NCBI GenBank assembly: GCA_035771165.1
Contig: JAWNZC010000265.1
Span: 722,001-786,000, forward strand
Reading direction: 5' to 3'
Length of the DNA stretch: 64,000 nucleotides
From: Paragorgia papillata
Taxonomy: Eukaryota > Cnidaria > Anthozoa > Scleralcyonacea > Coralliidae
The notes under the pieces are model-generated. The model saw only the letters and a program-made list of their open reading frames with translations, was not told the origin of the DNA and made no database searches. Each line of letters opens with the position of its first letter. The stretch's first letter is position 1. Of the stretch, positions 11,895 through 24,226 are shown one piece after another. Made by a program: the position numbers and the translations under genes.

Positions 11895-12536
11895 ATAATT
11901 GATGGTTTGTAGTAGCATATGCACAGCTACTGTACTCTTACACAAGGACTGCACGTCAGATGATGGCCTCAAAATACTAAAATTTAATATGTTCGTAAGA
12001 GCACTAAACTTACCATAAGCAAACGACAATTTTTTTTAACACTTTGAAGCCTGACGACGAGTCTTTAGTATTTCATCACCAGAAATTTGGGTCATTTGTG
12101 CCGCCGCTCTTGGTAGCGGCTATTCGCCTAATAATATAATTATGTAATATTTAAAACACGAGTAGGAGCGTTTTATCAGATTTAAAACACGAGCGCGTAG
12201 CGCGAGTGTTTTAGATCTGATAAAACGCGACTACGAGGTTTTGAACAGCTTCAAAAACGCCGACAATAGATTTGCTAATTAGGATGACATTTTATATAAA
12301 ATTTCACGTTCATTAGTATTCTTTATATAAAATTTCACGTTAGTTAATATTCATAGTAGTTTTATCAGGTATAAAAGACTTGCACATGATCAAATACGTG
12401 CATATTAGTGGACAATTTGGTTCATGAATATTAATGAGTTTTTGAAGTATTCTAAGCGTATTCTAAGGTGTGTGATTCTATTGTATTCTAGTGTTTCTCA
12501 TTATTCAGGTCATTGAGTTCTTTAGAATTTGCCTAA
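11895..12536. other. Intergenic, MITE family 1 copy b
   Basis: 12150-12450 is a foldback with GCGTTTTATCAGATTTAAAA and its inverse, and ends in ATTAATGAGTTTTTGAAG. It is related to 3075-3355. No gene seen. Confidence 0.5.
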
Positions 12537-12971
12537 AGGCCTGGCCAAACGCTTTCAACATTTTATTCAACATCGTTCAACATTGTTTAATTCAACATGT
12601 TGAAAGCGTTTGGCCACCCCTGTTGAATGATGTTGAAACGTTGTTGAATGGTGTTGAATGACGTTGAACGAAATTTGAACATGTTCAAATTTTCGTTCAA
12701 CACGCGTTCAACATTTCTATCGTTCTCAAAATGTTGAAAGGTGTTGAACGCATTTGACCACATTTCATTCAACTTTGTTGAACAGAGACATGCGCCATGC
12801 GGGATATTGTCGATTCCAGCTTTTGTGGTAGCCCGCGTTCAATTAAGTGTCATTCATGAATGTTGAACGATGTTGAATTCATTTGGCCACTCGTGCTTTT
12901 AACATTATTCAACATCGTTCAACAGTGTTGAATGATGTTGAATGCGATGTTGAAAGCGTTTGGCCAGGCCT
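12537..12971. mobile_element. PIF/Harbinger-like MITE, 435 bp
   Basis: Inverted ends AGGCCTGGCCAAACGCTTTC, flanked by TAA at 12534-12536 and 12972-12974, the 3-bp TWA duplication typical of Harbinger. The interior is built from repeated GTTGAA/TTCAAC words (TGTTGAATGATGTTGAA), so it can fold along most of its length. No transposase. Confidence 0.75.
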
Positions 12972-14208
12972 TAAATCGTGCATGTATGTATATATAAACA
13001 ACATGTAAATGACGTTCAAACAAGTTCAAACGCTTTTGGAAGTACTATGCTAGGGACAAATGAGGATCTTTATGTGCTCTCGAAGTAGACTGACTCGTGC
13101 CGAATGCACCGCGAGTCGAGTCCAATATATTGTCAAAATAGCTACATGTACGACACGCATGCCAAATTGCATGAAATGGGGTTAGTTACGTACATTATAA
13201 AATAAGACGATATATGTAAAACCGCCAGATTGGAATCCCGAGATCGCAACCGATTGTTACAGACAGACCGATTGAGACGAATGATATGCGTGCGATCTGT
13301 AATATGTAATAAAGAGATACAAAACGAAAGATACAGTCCCCAGTCTTCGAAACCGGCGAGTGTAAAGTTCTCCTGATTGCTTTGTGGAGAATTTTACGAA
13401 AACGCTTTCGATGGCCGTGTTGGACCCCTCGCAACAAATTACAACGAATGTTCTATTTTCTATAAAAGGGTCTACGCCAAACAAGCAGATTTTGCTTTCT
13501 TGTAGATTCCCCATCACTGTAAAATGATTATTTTCTTCTTTCATATCTATTTTTAATATGTATATTGTCTTGTGATGAAATAAATAAATAAATTGTAAAT
13601 GTCGTCTTCTTTCGCTCGAAGGAATCTTTGCTCGCTTTGCCTTATGGGTCCACATGGGACATAGGGCACCCTAAACGACTTCCTACTTTACATAGGTCAC
13701 TGTTAGTTAATTGTAACGAACTGTTCAGAGTTTCTAGTCCTTGATAAAATGCACTCTTTACTACAAAACGCAGGGGATGATTCTTACCTTTACAAAGTAC
13801 AAGTATACATCTTTCGTCGCGGTTCAACGCATGCTACTGAGCATGCCAGTCTAAGAGTCTAGTACTTTTTTAGTACCTTTGTTTAGCTAAACCTAAAATA
13901 TTCGAAACACATAGTTTTGATCATGTTATTGCACTCCAACGAAGTGTCCGGGATGAAACGACGTTGGTAACTGGTGCGGGTTGAGAGTTTTTAGCTGGAT
14001 AAAAAAGGCGTGGCCCGATTAATTTTGCCCGATTAAAATAGCTTACCCGTAGATCAGTACATGGCTACATTGCACTAGTGTTACAACACTATGATTCAGG
14101 TCACATGCTGCACAATTTCACGAACAGCCAAACACAGGTAATTCGAACAGGATAAACCCAAAGGGCAAAACGCAATCTCGAGCGAAACGTGCTTTGAGCA
14201 ACTACATA
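12972..14208. other. Intergenic, nothing recognised
   Basis: Two short overlapping minus-strand ORFs occur at 13195-13655, but neither has splice signals or a motif I can place. 13560-13600 has short AATA runs. Confidence 0.3.
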
Positions 14209-15125
14209 AACGGTTTTACTTTTGCCGATTTCAAAAAATCTTTGGACTTAGTGGACTGTGAGGTGCTGCTTAAAAAACTGCCTCTATACGACTTAGATGA
14301 CATGCAGAATTGTCCATAGAGATATGGTCTGGAAACTCGAGAAACTTCAGTGGTTAACAAATGAGCTGTGGTTTATGTTGAAATGTACTTACACCGTGCA
14401 CATGCATCCTTTGTTTTAGGTTTATAAATATTGAAATGGAACGGTTGAGTGATTGAACTAAACGTAGCTATTGGATAATTCCTTCATTGTACTAAAATAC
14501 AATGGGTTCAGTGACCGTGCACAATAAATCTGCATAAAGGCAAACAAAAAGATAGAAGACTTAAGGTGAAGTAATACGGGCAACATTTTTCTTCAACTTG
14601 CAACGCAATTTTGTTGCGTTGCAAGTTGAAAAGCGTTGTTGCACGTATTACCACCTAATCTTTGTTGCGTGACAATGTTTAAGTTGGGTGGTAATACGTA
14701 CAACAACGCTTTTCAACTTGCAACGTAACGAAATTGCGTTGCAAGTTGAAGAAAAACGTTGCCCGTATTACCTCACCTTTAGCTGAGTTTCCTGACCATA
14801 TTTTGAAAGATTATGATGACAGTAGTGTCCAACTAATAAAATCGTATCTTACATATCGAAAACAATCTACAACAGTAAAAAAACATCTCATCTTCTTTTC
14901 ATTATCTAACTCATAGAGTACCTCCGGGATCCGTACTCGCTCCCTTGATTTTTCTAATATTTATCAAAGACTTGCCTGGAGTTATATCCCATTCAACTGC
15001 TGTAGACATTTTGCCGACCAATGGTCCGAAGTTGACAAATTGAGAAGCGATCTTGATAATAGCTGAATGCTTCTTGGCGATTGGTCAAAACAAAATCGTC
15101 TGCATCTCAATACTAAGAAATAGGT
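14209..15125 (+). mobile_element. Decayed LINE, reverse transcriptase fragments
   Basis: 14209-14326 translates to FADFKKSLDLVDCEVLLKKL, matching the RT motif DFxKAFDxVDH. 14917-15000 translates to VPPGSVLAPLIFLIFIKDLP, matching GVPQGSxLGPLLFLIFINDLP. Another piece near 15065-15118 reads LLGDWSKQNRLHLNTKK. Stops and frame changes lie between them, and a MITE (14564-14778) sits inside. The catalytic YADD-type motif is not intact. Confidence 0.75.
14564..14778. mobile_element. Harbinger-like MITE, 215 bp, nested in LINE
   Basis: Ends AGGTGAAGTAATACGGGCAA and the inverse, ending ACCTCACCT. TTA duplications at 14561-14563 and 14779-14781. The interior contains two pairs of inverted TTCAACTTGCAACG blocks, so the element is a double hairpin. 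Confidence 0.75.
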
Positions 15126-16119
15126 ACGCATTGCGTACATGCGCATACTGGTATTTATTTGATTAAGAGATAATAACTGAACAATATAAATTGTTCAAAT
15201 AATATAAATATAATATTGTTAATATAGCTAAGACATCTTGGCCGAGCGCCTAACATCTCAACAATGGGCTTCTCACCCCCCACGTGACCCTGACCTCTTC
15301 CTTACTGTGATTGGTCAGTTATAGCGTTTGAGGGCAAAATGTTTTGCTCTCAAACGCTAATTGACCAATCACAATAAGGCAGATGTCAGGGTCACGGGTA
15401 CGTGGTGGGTGAGACAAGCCCATTGAAACAATTAATAGTTAAAAGGGTATTCAGATTTCAGAAAGATCTTTAATTCAAAGCCAAGCAAGCGCTCATTCTG
15501 TGGCTTTGTCCTTGTAAAGCTTGTCGCTTAAGCGAGAAAGTCGAAGCTGTTCCACAATTATTATAATAACACTTTGTATGAAGGTTTTATTTGACGATGC
15601 TGTATCGAACAGGAAAAAGTATTGCATGTAAATGTGCAGTCACCGCGCGCTTGCATTTATAATATAAAACAACAGTGAATACATACATAAGAATCTAAAT
15701 TAATACTGAAATACATATGGTTTCGAAACCAGACAATCTGCAAAACTTCACAAAATCGTTCAAATTCTATACCACAGACCAGTAGACCACCGTCAGCTGT
15801 CGACTGATCGTGGAGTTCTTGTCGTCTTGTAATTGCGTGCAAATATTCATTACCTGAAGCAAAACTCAACATTCAATCTTCCATTTGTTGTTCTGGCACA
15901 CGTTCGTAAGCCATTCGGACATACAAACAAGGCATATCAAACAAAGTAAATCGATTCGGATTATTGGTCTTTTGCTCTGATCACGTGATTGACGAAACAT
16001 TCTTACAAACACACACATACATACACACATACACACAATACATACATACACACAATACATACATGCGTTTTCTTTTGGTATAAACCTAATTTCTATGCGA
16101 CTATACTTTCTCTACATAA
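15126..16119. other. Intergenic with one foldback and a short (ACAC/CATA) tract
   Basis: The foldback at 15262-15425 is listed separately. 16005-16062 is an ACACATAC-type microsatellite. No gene seen. Confidence 0.5.
15262..15425. mobile_element. Near-perfect foldback MITE, about 164 bp
   Basis: Arms start CAATGGGCTTCTCACC and end in the inverse. The centre is GCAAAATGTTTTGC. The arms pair over about 75 nt, including GTGATTGGTCAGTTATAGCG with its near inverse. No clear target duplication. Confidence 0.6.
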
Positions 16120-16365
16120 TTCACTATTCTTTTAGCTGCTTTCCGGACATAATTTCTAGCCTCTCTATTCACTGCTTCCCACTCACTATTCAGTTTTCAG
16201 CTGCTTTTTCTCACCGTAATTTCCAGCCTTTCTCTTCACTGTTTCTCACTCACTATTCTTTCAACTGCTTTTCCTCACATAATTTCCAGCCTTTCTCTTC
16301 ACTGTTTCTCACTCACTATTCTTTTAGCTGCTTTTTCTCACATAATTTCTGGCCCTGTTTTCCCT
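16120..16365. repeat. 63-bp tandem repeat, about 4 copies
   Basis: Units contain ACTATTCTTTTAGCTGC, CATAATTTCCAGCC and TTCACTGTTTCTCACTC. The last copy degenerates. Confidence 0.85.
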
Positions 16366-17798
16366 TCATTTGTCCTATCCACCAAACCGCTGCTCATCTT
16401 CGAAATATGCTTAGTCACTATATATTTTAATTCGCTCTCGTCAACTATTCACTCATAGAAATTAAGAACAAGTAATCTAATTGCTTTAAGAGAAACTAAC
16501 TAGTGTACCTTAGTTCTTCCGTATTATTTCAAAAAACGAAGCATAACCATTGTTTCTGTGTGAAAACTAAGGCAAAAAAAATCTTTCACTGGCTCCTCGT
16601 CGCCTCCATGTTGCTTTACTGTACGACCGCGCGAGTACTGGTACTCAATATGATCACGCCAATCTCGAAGGCTCTGGGATCGCAACGCAACACAACACAA
16701 CGCAACGCAACGCAACGCAACACAACACAATGGTATGGAACTGAACGGAACGAAATAAAGTAGAATACAATGTAATTTTTACATTAATACAAATATGAAT
16801 ATCTGACAATGTAAAATGAACAATAAATGTTTGCCAAGTTCGGACTTCATGAAAATTGTACTGGATTATCAACTATAGGATTAAGTAAAATTTAAACTTG
16901 TAAACCACTAACAGTCAAAATTACATTACAGTACGATACGTTACTTACTTTACGTTACATTACATTACAATACTAGATGCTGTTAAAATTAAACGCATAT
17001 TGTGTATTATACTTCAATGAAAACGATCAAGTTTTCTCGAATTAAATTTTTTTTCACAGGTTGGCCTTTTCAGAACATAGAGGCAAAAGAGGCATGGTAT
17101 TAAAAACACATCCATTTTGATCTTTTTTTAAACAGTGCTTTGCGGCAACAGCAATCTGCATCTAATTCTATAAACAACGTCGGCCATCAATGAAGAATTA
17201 CTGAAAACTGAGAGCTGTTTTCCAAAATATTACCAAGCCAAACGCGTTAGAAATAAAGTATAGTAAAAACGAAGCATTTCTCAATGACAGAAACACGTTC
17301 CATTATGATCGTAATTTGATGATAAACACGGACTCTTTTTCTTTAGTCGCAAATAACAAAATCTTTGAGATAAACTGTTCACAATATTGGTTTCAACTGT
17401 TCTGCGAAAAATAATGTTCGTATGCAAACGGTTATGTAAATCAAAGTCCAGTGTTCACTTATGACAGTCACAACTCAAGTTTGTGTTGCTATAGTTTCCA
17501 AATTCCAATCCAGTGCAGTCAACGTCTCACACTTGACAAATTCGTTGTAGCAATAATTAGTGCAGTCTGGAATAAATCGTTGAAACTTGGTTTCTGGAAC
17601 AACATTAAGAAGCAGACGAAATAGATGCAAAACTTGACAGTGTTGTATGTCCATCACTTAACGTTGTCCATGTCAGACAGTAAGTCAATTTTGTAAGGTT
17701 CCATTTGTTTGCTTGCTATAATTTAACACAAGAAAGATCGATTGTATTAACATTGTCCATTTTTACGACAGAACGACGCCTGGAACACGAACAAATCC
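16366..17798. other. Intergenic, short repeats only
   Basis: 16681-16735 is a pentanucleotide tract of CAACG/CAACA. 16920-16975 is a TTACG/TTACA tract. No supported gene. Confidence 0.4.
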
Positions 17799-17977
17799 AT
17801 GATGATAAAGTCCTCAGAACTTTCTCTCAAACCAATACATTTCAAAGAACCAGCTTTCGTAGCTGAATGGATTGAACAATTCAAATCAAGTTATTACAGA
17901 GTTCGAGCTAGTTGCTTTCCTCTTCGTAGTGAAGGCGTTCGACTCGTCAATATTAGAGAACTTTCCTTAATGTCGTA
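17799..17977 (+). CDS. Possible orphan first exon
   Basis: From ATG at 17799 the frame runs 59 codons to a GTAAGC donor-like site. It includes HFKEPAFVAEWIEQFKSSYY and CFPLRSEGVRLVNIREL. Composition is protein-like and repeat-free, but I found no compatible next exon; candidates near 18120 give stops. Family unknown. Confidence 0.2.
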
Positions 17978-20008
17978 AGCAAAGCGAGATTTATAAATAG
18001 CTGCACAGTAAGTCTTATCTTATTCATCACAGTATATAACGCTGGCCTGAATTTCTTTTCTGTAACCTAACAGTTTTGCTGGAAGTTGCTGATATTGTTC
18101 TCTTCATACTATCACAAAGAATGTTTTGGGAATGACAGAGTATATTTTTAACGCCAATATGGCTTGGTTTGAATTGAAAAACAGCTCAGTCTCAAATAAC
18201 CACGACCAGCGAAAAGAAAATATCACGGAGATGTCGCTTAAAGCTTCAGATGCAGTTAGCTTAATGGTGCACGAATTACAGCAGAAGAAAAGACAAGGAA
18301 TAATAAAACAAAAGTTTCTAGCAATAAGGTCAAAGTATTTCGAAGTTCAAATACTACAAGTGTGTATAACACTAAACTATGCCGAGGTTTGCATTACTGC
18401 GTGCCATTTCCATCCGATTGCCTATTTCAGTGCTAATTTCTACTGCCTTCTTGTAATAAAAAATGGCTTTCTCATGTCGTTCCAACTCAACATAAGCGTC
18501 TCCCAAATCTCTACAATAAGTTGCTTGTCCTGATTTATCATTCACACTACCGCTTATTCTTAGGGCTATTTCCGAATGAGTAATGGCCTTTTCATATTCT
18601 CCTACGGAACGATAGGTAACCCCCAAATTTGAATTGCCACGTGCTATTTCTGACTGATTTCCTATTTCAGTGCTAATTGCTATAGATTTCTTGACACATT
18701 CCATAGCTTTCTCGGGTTGGTTCGTAGTTAAAAAGAGACGTCCCAAAGCTCCATTGATGCTAGCTATTCCTAACTGATCTCCCATTTCAGTGTACATTGC
18801 TATAGACTGCTATTGAAATGTCTACTAGCTTCCTCATACTGCCTAACAGATACATAGACATCCCCCAAACTTTTATTGGTAGATGCTATTCCTTTCGAAT
18901 TCCCCAATTTAGTGTACATGTCTAGACTCTTTTTATAATAATAAATGCCTTCCTCAAATTTCTTTAGGATGTAATACACAACGACCAAAAATTCATTGCT
19001 GATTGCTATTCCTTCCTGATTCTCTATTTTAGTGTACATGTCTAGACTCTTCTTAAAATAATCAATGCCTTTCGTATATTGCCCAAGTAATGGGCCAAAC
19101 ACACCGCCCAAATATGCACTGCTGCTCGCTATTCCTCCCCACTTCTCTAGTTTAGTGTACATGTCTAGACTCTTCTTAAAATAACAGATGCCTTTCTCAT
19201 TTTGGCCTAATTTGCAATATACACAACCCAAGTATTCATTGTTGTTTGCTATTTCTTCCTGATTCTTTATTTTAGTATACATGTCTAAACTCTTCTCAAA
19301 ATAATTAAGGCTTTCGTCATAATTCGCTAATTTAAAATACGCACGACCCAAATTTTGATTACTAGCTGCTATTGCTGACTGATTCCCTATTTTGACGCTC
19401 ACGGTCAGACATTCATTGAAATACATAATAGCTTTCTCGTACTGCGCCATACTTAAATACACAATTGCCAAATAAGAATGCCCCTTCACAATTCCTGATT
19501 GATATCCTAATTCTGTACTGATTGCAAGTGCTTTCTCACAATACTGGATACCTTTACTGTAATCACTCGAGCGCAAATATGCTTCTCCATCAATTTCGCA
19601 GCGCGTATATTCGCCTAATTTGGTTTCAAGCTCATTTGCAATCTTTTCTGGTTGTAATTCATGTTTTATGGCTTCACTATAGGGTACAAGACATTCCATT
19701 GTAGCTAGTAAAGATTCCTGCAACAGAAACAATGCTAATCTTGATCGGTTTTCAATGCTAAACTTCTTTAACAATTCCTCAAAAACAAGACGATACATGT
19801 ACTTCTGCATTTCTTCGTATGCAGTTTTCCTATCACATTTACTGGTAATCTCAGATAATATTTGTTTTAGTATTTTGTTACCATGAAGTAGATCGGCTGA
19901 TCTATCTGCCATGTACGGAAAGTCTTGAAGCCTTCCATTTTCTAATAAGACTTTGGCTGTCTCAAGAACAAACCTCGCAATTGTTGATTCCTCTCCCGCT
20001 TGAAGTAT

Positions 20009-20434
20009 CTAAATGTAAGTTAACAAGACACCTGGGTCAGGTGTTCACTCGGGCTACTGGAAAGTGCAGAGGTCTCTATAACGCGCGAGCAAAGAGGTGG
20101 GAGTGGGCCGAGGAAGATCAGATCGAATGATAAATGTTAAACTTACAAATCAAACAACCGCAAATATCTCAAAGAAAAAGAGAAAAAGCTTGCAATTGAT
20201 TGGTCGATCCCGACCACTCGGGAACCAATCAGCTTTTGCATCCTTAATGTGTACGGACGACGGACCAGAAAACAAACCCAGCCATATAATAATTAACAAT
20301 TATTGGACGAGGTTGAGCATGATATCAAGAATTATCAAGGTCGAGGTTTGTATTGGCCGAGGCGGATAAACAAACCGAGGCCACAATTCTTGATTCAATG
20401 CGATAACCGAGTCCAATAATTGTTTTATTATACA
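20009..20434. mobile_element. Intron sequence with a foldback repeat
   Basis: 20285-20433 folds: ACAATTATTGGACGAGGTT pairs with the inverse ending at 20433 (AACCGAGTCCAATAATTGTT), with GGTCGAGGTTTG / AAACCGAGGCC in the middle. A small hairpin GATTGGTCGATCCCGACCACTCGGGAACCAATC lies at about 20197-20229 (two arms around TCCCGACC). Confidence 0.55.
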
Positions 20435-20875
20435 ACACAACAACAACAACTTTATTTAGCATTATCATGCAACAAAAGAAAAAACGAAGTGCAGGCCAAC
20501 TGTAATAACCATAGGGGCTAATCGAGACAGTTGGCCATTAAAAAGTACAATATATATAAAAAATCCAGAGTAGCGTAAAGAGATAGAGTTGACAAATTAA
20601 TACAATACAATTACAATAATAGTAGCTCAACTAATTACTACAAAATACAGAACAATACACACTAAACAATAATCCTATTTCCAGTTTAACATGAGCTATT
20701 ACTACCCTTACTACAATTCAACATGGAGGCCAGAACACTTTCACGCACAACGTCCGCAAGGGTAGTCTATTATTAATGACAATTTGCTGCCACCATTTTC
20801 AGCTCTCAATAGTGACGACAATTAGTCATTGTATCCATAAATTATTTGTTGTTTTAATTTGCGTTTAAAAGATAA

Positions 20876-22256
20876 GGGCCTGTTTATATGGAGCGGAGTT
20901 ACCCGGCAAACTGACTTGCCCGCCATGTATAGAAATTCAATGCTATCCCGGCAGAGTGTTTACATGAGACAGGCGTGTAACCCGGCTAGCCGAGATCCCG
21001 GCAAAACAGCCGAGATCTCGGCACGCTGGGATGAAAATATTCCCATATAAACACTCTCTTGCCAGGTAACTCGGCTACCCGAGTTGAATTCGTCACAACA
21101 GCGCACGCGCCACTTATCAAGACAATAGGAAACTGGGCGGCTTTGCCAGCGAGTAACTCGTCTCATATAAACACTCATCTTTTTTCAACTTGGCTTGCCA
21201 GGTAACTCGCCTAGCTGGGTAACTCGGCTCATATAAACACTCATCTTTTTTCAACTTGGCTTGCCAGGTAACTCGCCTAGCTGGGTAACTCGTCTCATAT
21301 AAACACTCATCTTTTTTCAACTTGGCTTGCCAGGTAACTCGCCTAGCCGGGTAACTCGTCTCATATAAACACTCATCTTTTTTCAACTCAGCTTGCCAGG
21401 TAACTCGCCTAGCCGGGTAACTCGGCTCATATAAACACTCATCTTTTTTCAACTTGGTTTGCCAAGTAACTCGCCTAGCCGGGTAACTCGTCTCATATAA
21501 ACACTCATCTTTTTTCAACTTGGCTTGCCAGGTAACTCGTCTAGCCGGGTAACTCGTCTCATATAAACACTCATCTTTTTTCAACTCGGCTTGCCAGGTA
21601 ACTCGTCTAGCTGGGTAACTCGTCTCATATAAACACTCATCTTTTTTCAACTTGGCTTGCCAGGTAACTCGTCTAGCTGGGTAACTCGTCTCATATAAAC
21701 ACTCATCTTTTTTCAACTCGGCTTGCCAGGTAACTCGCCTAGCTGGGTAACTCGTCTCATATAAACACTCATCTTTTTTTCAACTCAGCTTGCCAGGTAA
21801 CTCGTCTAGCTGGGTAACTCGTCTCATATAAACACTCATCTTTTTTTCAACTCGGCTTGCCAGGTAACTCACCTTGCCGGGTAACTCGTCTCATATAAAC
21901 ACTCATCTTTTTTCAACTCGGCTTGCCAGGTAACTCGCCTAGCCGGGTAACTCGTCTCATATAAACACTCATCTTTTTTCAACTTGGCTTGCCAGGTAAC
22001 TCACCTAGCCGGGTAACTCGTCTCATATAAACACTCATCTTTTTTTCAACTTGGCTTGCCAGGTAACTCACCTAGCCAGGTAACTCGTCTAGCTGGGTAA
22101 CTCGTCTCATATAAACACTCATCTTTTTTCAACTTGGCTTGCCAGGTAACTCGCCTAGCCAGGTAACTCGTCTCATATAAACACTCATCTTTTTTTCAAC
22201 TCAGCTTGCCAGGTAACTCGCCTAGCTGGGTAACTGGGCTCCATATAAACAGGCCC
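20876..22256. mobile_element. Harbinger-like element carrying a 66-bp satellite
   Basis: Ends GGGCCTGTTTATATGGAGC and the inverse GCTCCATATAAACAGGCCC. TAA duplications at 20873-20875 and 22257-22259. The interior is mostly the 66-bp array. The last unit contains the right terminal repeat itself, so the array seems to have grown from the subterminal region. No transposase. Confidence 0.75.
21120..22250. repeat. 66-bp minisatellite, about 17 copies
   Basis: The unit includes GCTTGCCAGGTAACTCGCCT, a GGGTAACTCG block, CATATAAACACTCATC and TTTTTTCAAC. Since 66 is divisible by 3, it gives an open frame of 22-residue repeats on the minus strand (21117-21716), which is not a gene. Confidence 0.95.
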
Positions 22257-23470
22257 TAAGAGTCTTAAGTAATTCGTCAATAGCATTCCAAGTTTTTGGT
22301 ATTAAATTTTCCATAGTTGGTACGAGCTTGGGGAAGAGAAAAAGTAGATTTAGTAGCTAAGCGTGTTCTATAGTGATGCCTGCTATTAACCGAAGTAAAA
22401 AAATCATTAAAATTGTTAGGAAGATTGCCATTGTTGAACTGATGCATAAATAATGCAGTATTAAAATAGACAATATCAGTCAATTTCAGCAAGTTCAGTC
22501 TCATAAAAAGAGGTGAAGTGTGTGCCCGAAAATCAGAAAAAATAATAATTCTAATAGCTTTCTTTTGTAAAATCACTAATGGTAGGATGTTTGATTTATA
22601 TGTGTTTCCCCAAATCAAGACCTCGTACGAGAGAAAAGGGAAGATGATAGAATAGTATAATTGTACTAGAATTTTGATAGGAACAAAATGTCGGAGTTTC
22701 GACAAGACTCCCGATACTTCTTGATATTTTTTTTGACAATTCATAAACATGATCCTTCCAATTTAGATGGCCATCAATGATAACTCCTAATACTTAATGC
22801 TCCTCTTTTCTTCTAATGTTTTATTATTAATTTTAAGGTTCATTGAATAATGAATTTTCTTTTGAGGAAAGTGAAGATGACTCTTATACAACAAACTGAA
22901 AGGTCAGGAAGGACGTGCATCTTCTAACAACAAAAACCTAAAAAGTAGTTCGTCCGTAAACAACAAAACGACAGTTAAAGAATGTCAACAACGTTTCAAT
23001 AGTAAAATAGAAGTGATCGAAAGTGTGAGAAATACGTACCAAAGTAACGATGAAAATTCACTTCCAAACTTTCTTTTAAAGCGTTTTGTTTTTCTTTTCA
23101 AATTCGTGTTTCGTGGTTCTGCCACCGCCATGTTTGTTGTCGCACGAGCAATATAATTATAAAATATTTTTTCATTTTTTGATATGTTTTTCTACCTCCA
23201 CATGCACTTAAAACGTTTGTTGACTGTATGAGCTACACAATAATGTTAGCTAAAATGAAGAAATTTTGAGTGGGGAACCAAAACGAAAATGTTGTTTAAA
23301 CACGAGCAAGTTTTGCATTGATCACTGCAAATATGGCGGATTCAACATTTTTGTAGCAAATCTACCTTCATAATTATCTCTTTATTTATTTTAGAAAAAG
23401 TTTGTTGATTCTATAAGCTACACAATAATGCTAAAATAAGGAAGTTTTGAGCGGTACGCCAAAAAATTCT

Positions 23471-24226
23471 AGTGCCTATGAAACAAATTCTTTTATGATT
23501 GTTTTTTGAAGAACACTAAAAATAATGAAAAATGGCTTTTACAGTACATGACTTTAATATCTTATTTCATTCTTGACTTATCACACGTAATGGGATTTTG
23601 AGCTATGACATCACTACCTTTGTATGGGGAACACAAGGCATATCTTCAGAATAATTTGATTAATTCGGCTGAAACTTTGCAGAAGTAGTCTACCGACAAA
23701 AGTAAGCATTTCTATTGTTCTTTTGCTGTTGCTATGGTAACATATTAGTTTCCAGGCCTCTCTCTTTCTTTTATAGAATTCATTGTTTTCAACCAGATGT
23801 AAAGGGACATTTCAAGTTTTAACCAGTTGGTGTACTTTCCTTCTGATTTGCAGTGTAACAAGACTGTTTAAAATAAACAATGATATTTGTAGTGATGTAA
23901 AACTTGAAATCACGGTTTTAGACCGAGGTGGCCTAGAAACTAATTTGTTACCATAGTGACCACAGAAGAACAATAGAAATGTTTAGTGTTATTGCTTGAC
24001 AAAGTCGGCAAAGTTTCAGCCAAATTAATCAAATTATTCTGAAGATATGCCTTGTGTTCCCTTTTGCTTCAACACCATGCAAAGCTAATGACGTCATAAC
24101 TCAAAATCACATTGTGTGAAATAACTCCAGAACAGAATAAGATCTGAAAGCCATGTAAAAACCATATTCCATTATTTTTGCTGTTCTTCATAAGACAATC
24201 ATAACAAAATTTGTTTCATAGGCACT
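23471..24226. mobile_element. Foldback element with about 290-bp inverted arms
   Basis: Termini AGTGCCTATGAAACAAATTC and the inverse ending GGCACT at 24226. The arms pair through CATTTCTATTGTTCTTTTGC-like and AGAATAATTTGATTAATTCG words. About 180 bp of loop. A partly related inverted repeat (ATGATTG...GAACACTTAAAATGACAAAG) lies at 45440-45905. Intron of the TPR pseudogene. Confidence 0.65.

Larger units (their letters stand above)
20435..22860 (-). mobile_element. 5'-truncated LINE split by a Harbinger-like element
   Basis: 22277-22750 (minus) encodes a LINE RT C-terminal region: LSKLRHFVPIKILVQLYYSI, then SYEVLIWGNTYKSNILPL and TNYGKFNTKN. Upstream on the same strand (22790-22715) LGVIIDGHLNWKDHVYELSK is in another frame; the shift falls in a run of A. 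The 3' end at about 20435 shows TAAATAAAGTTGTTGTTGTT (minus), a LINE-type repeat tail. 20876-22256 is a later insertion. It lies in the intron of the TPR pseudogene, same strand. Confidence 0.75.

Noticed and set aside
13195..13655. Overlapping minus-strand ORFs of 80 and 132 codons
   Set aside because: No homology pattern, no splice sites in agreement, and the two frames overlap each other.
21117..21716. 199-codon frame of 22-residue repeats on the minus strand
   Set aside because: 66-bp satellite inside a MITE; length divisible by three keeps the frame open.
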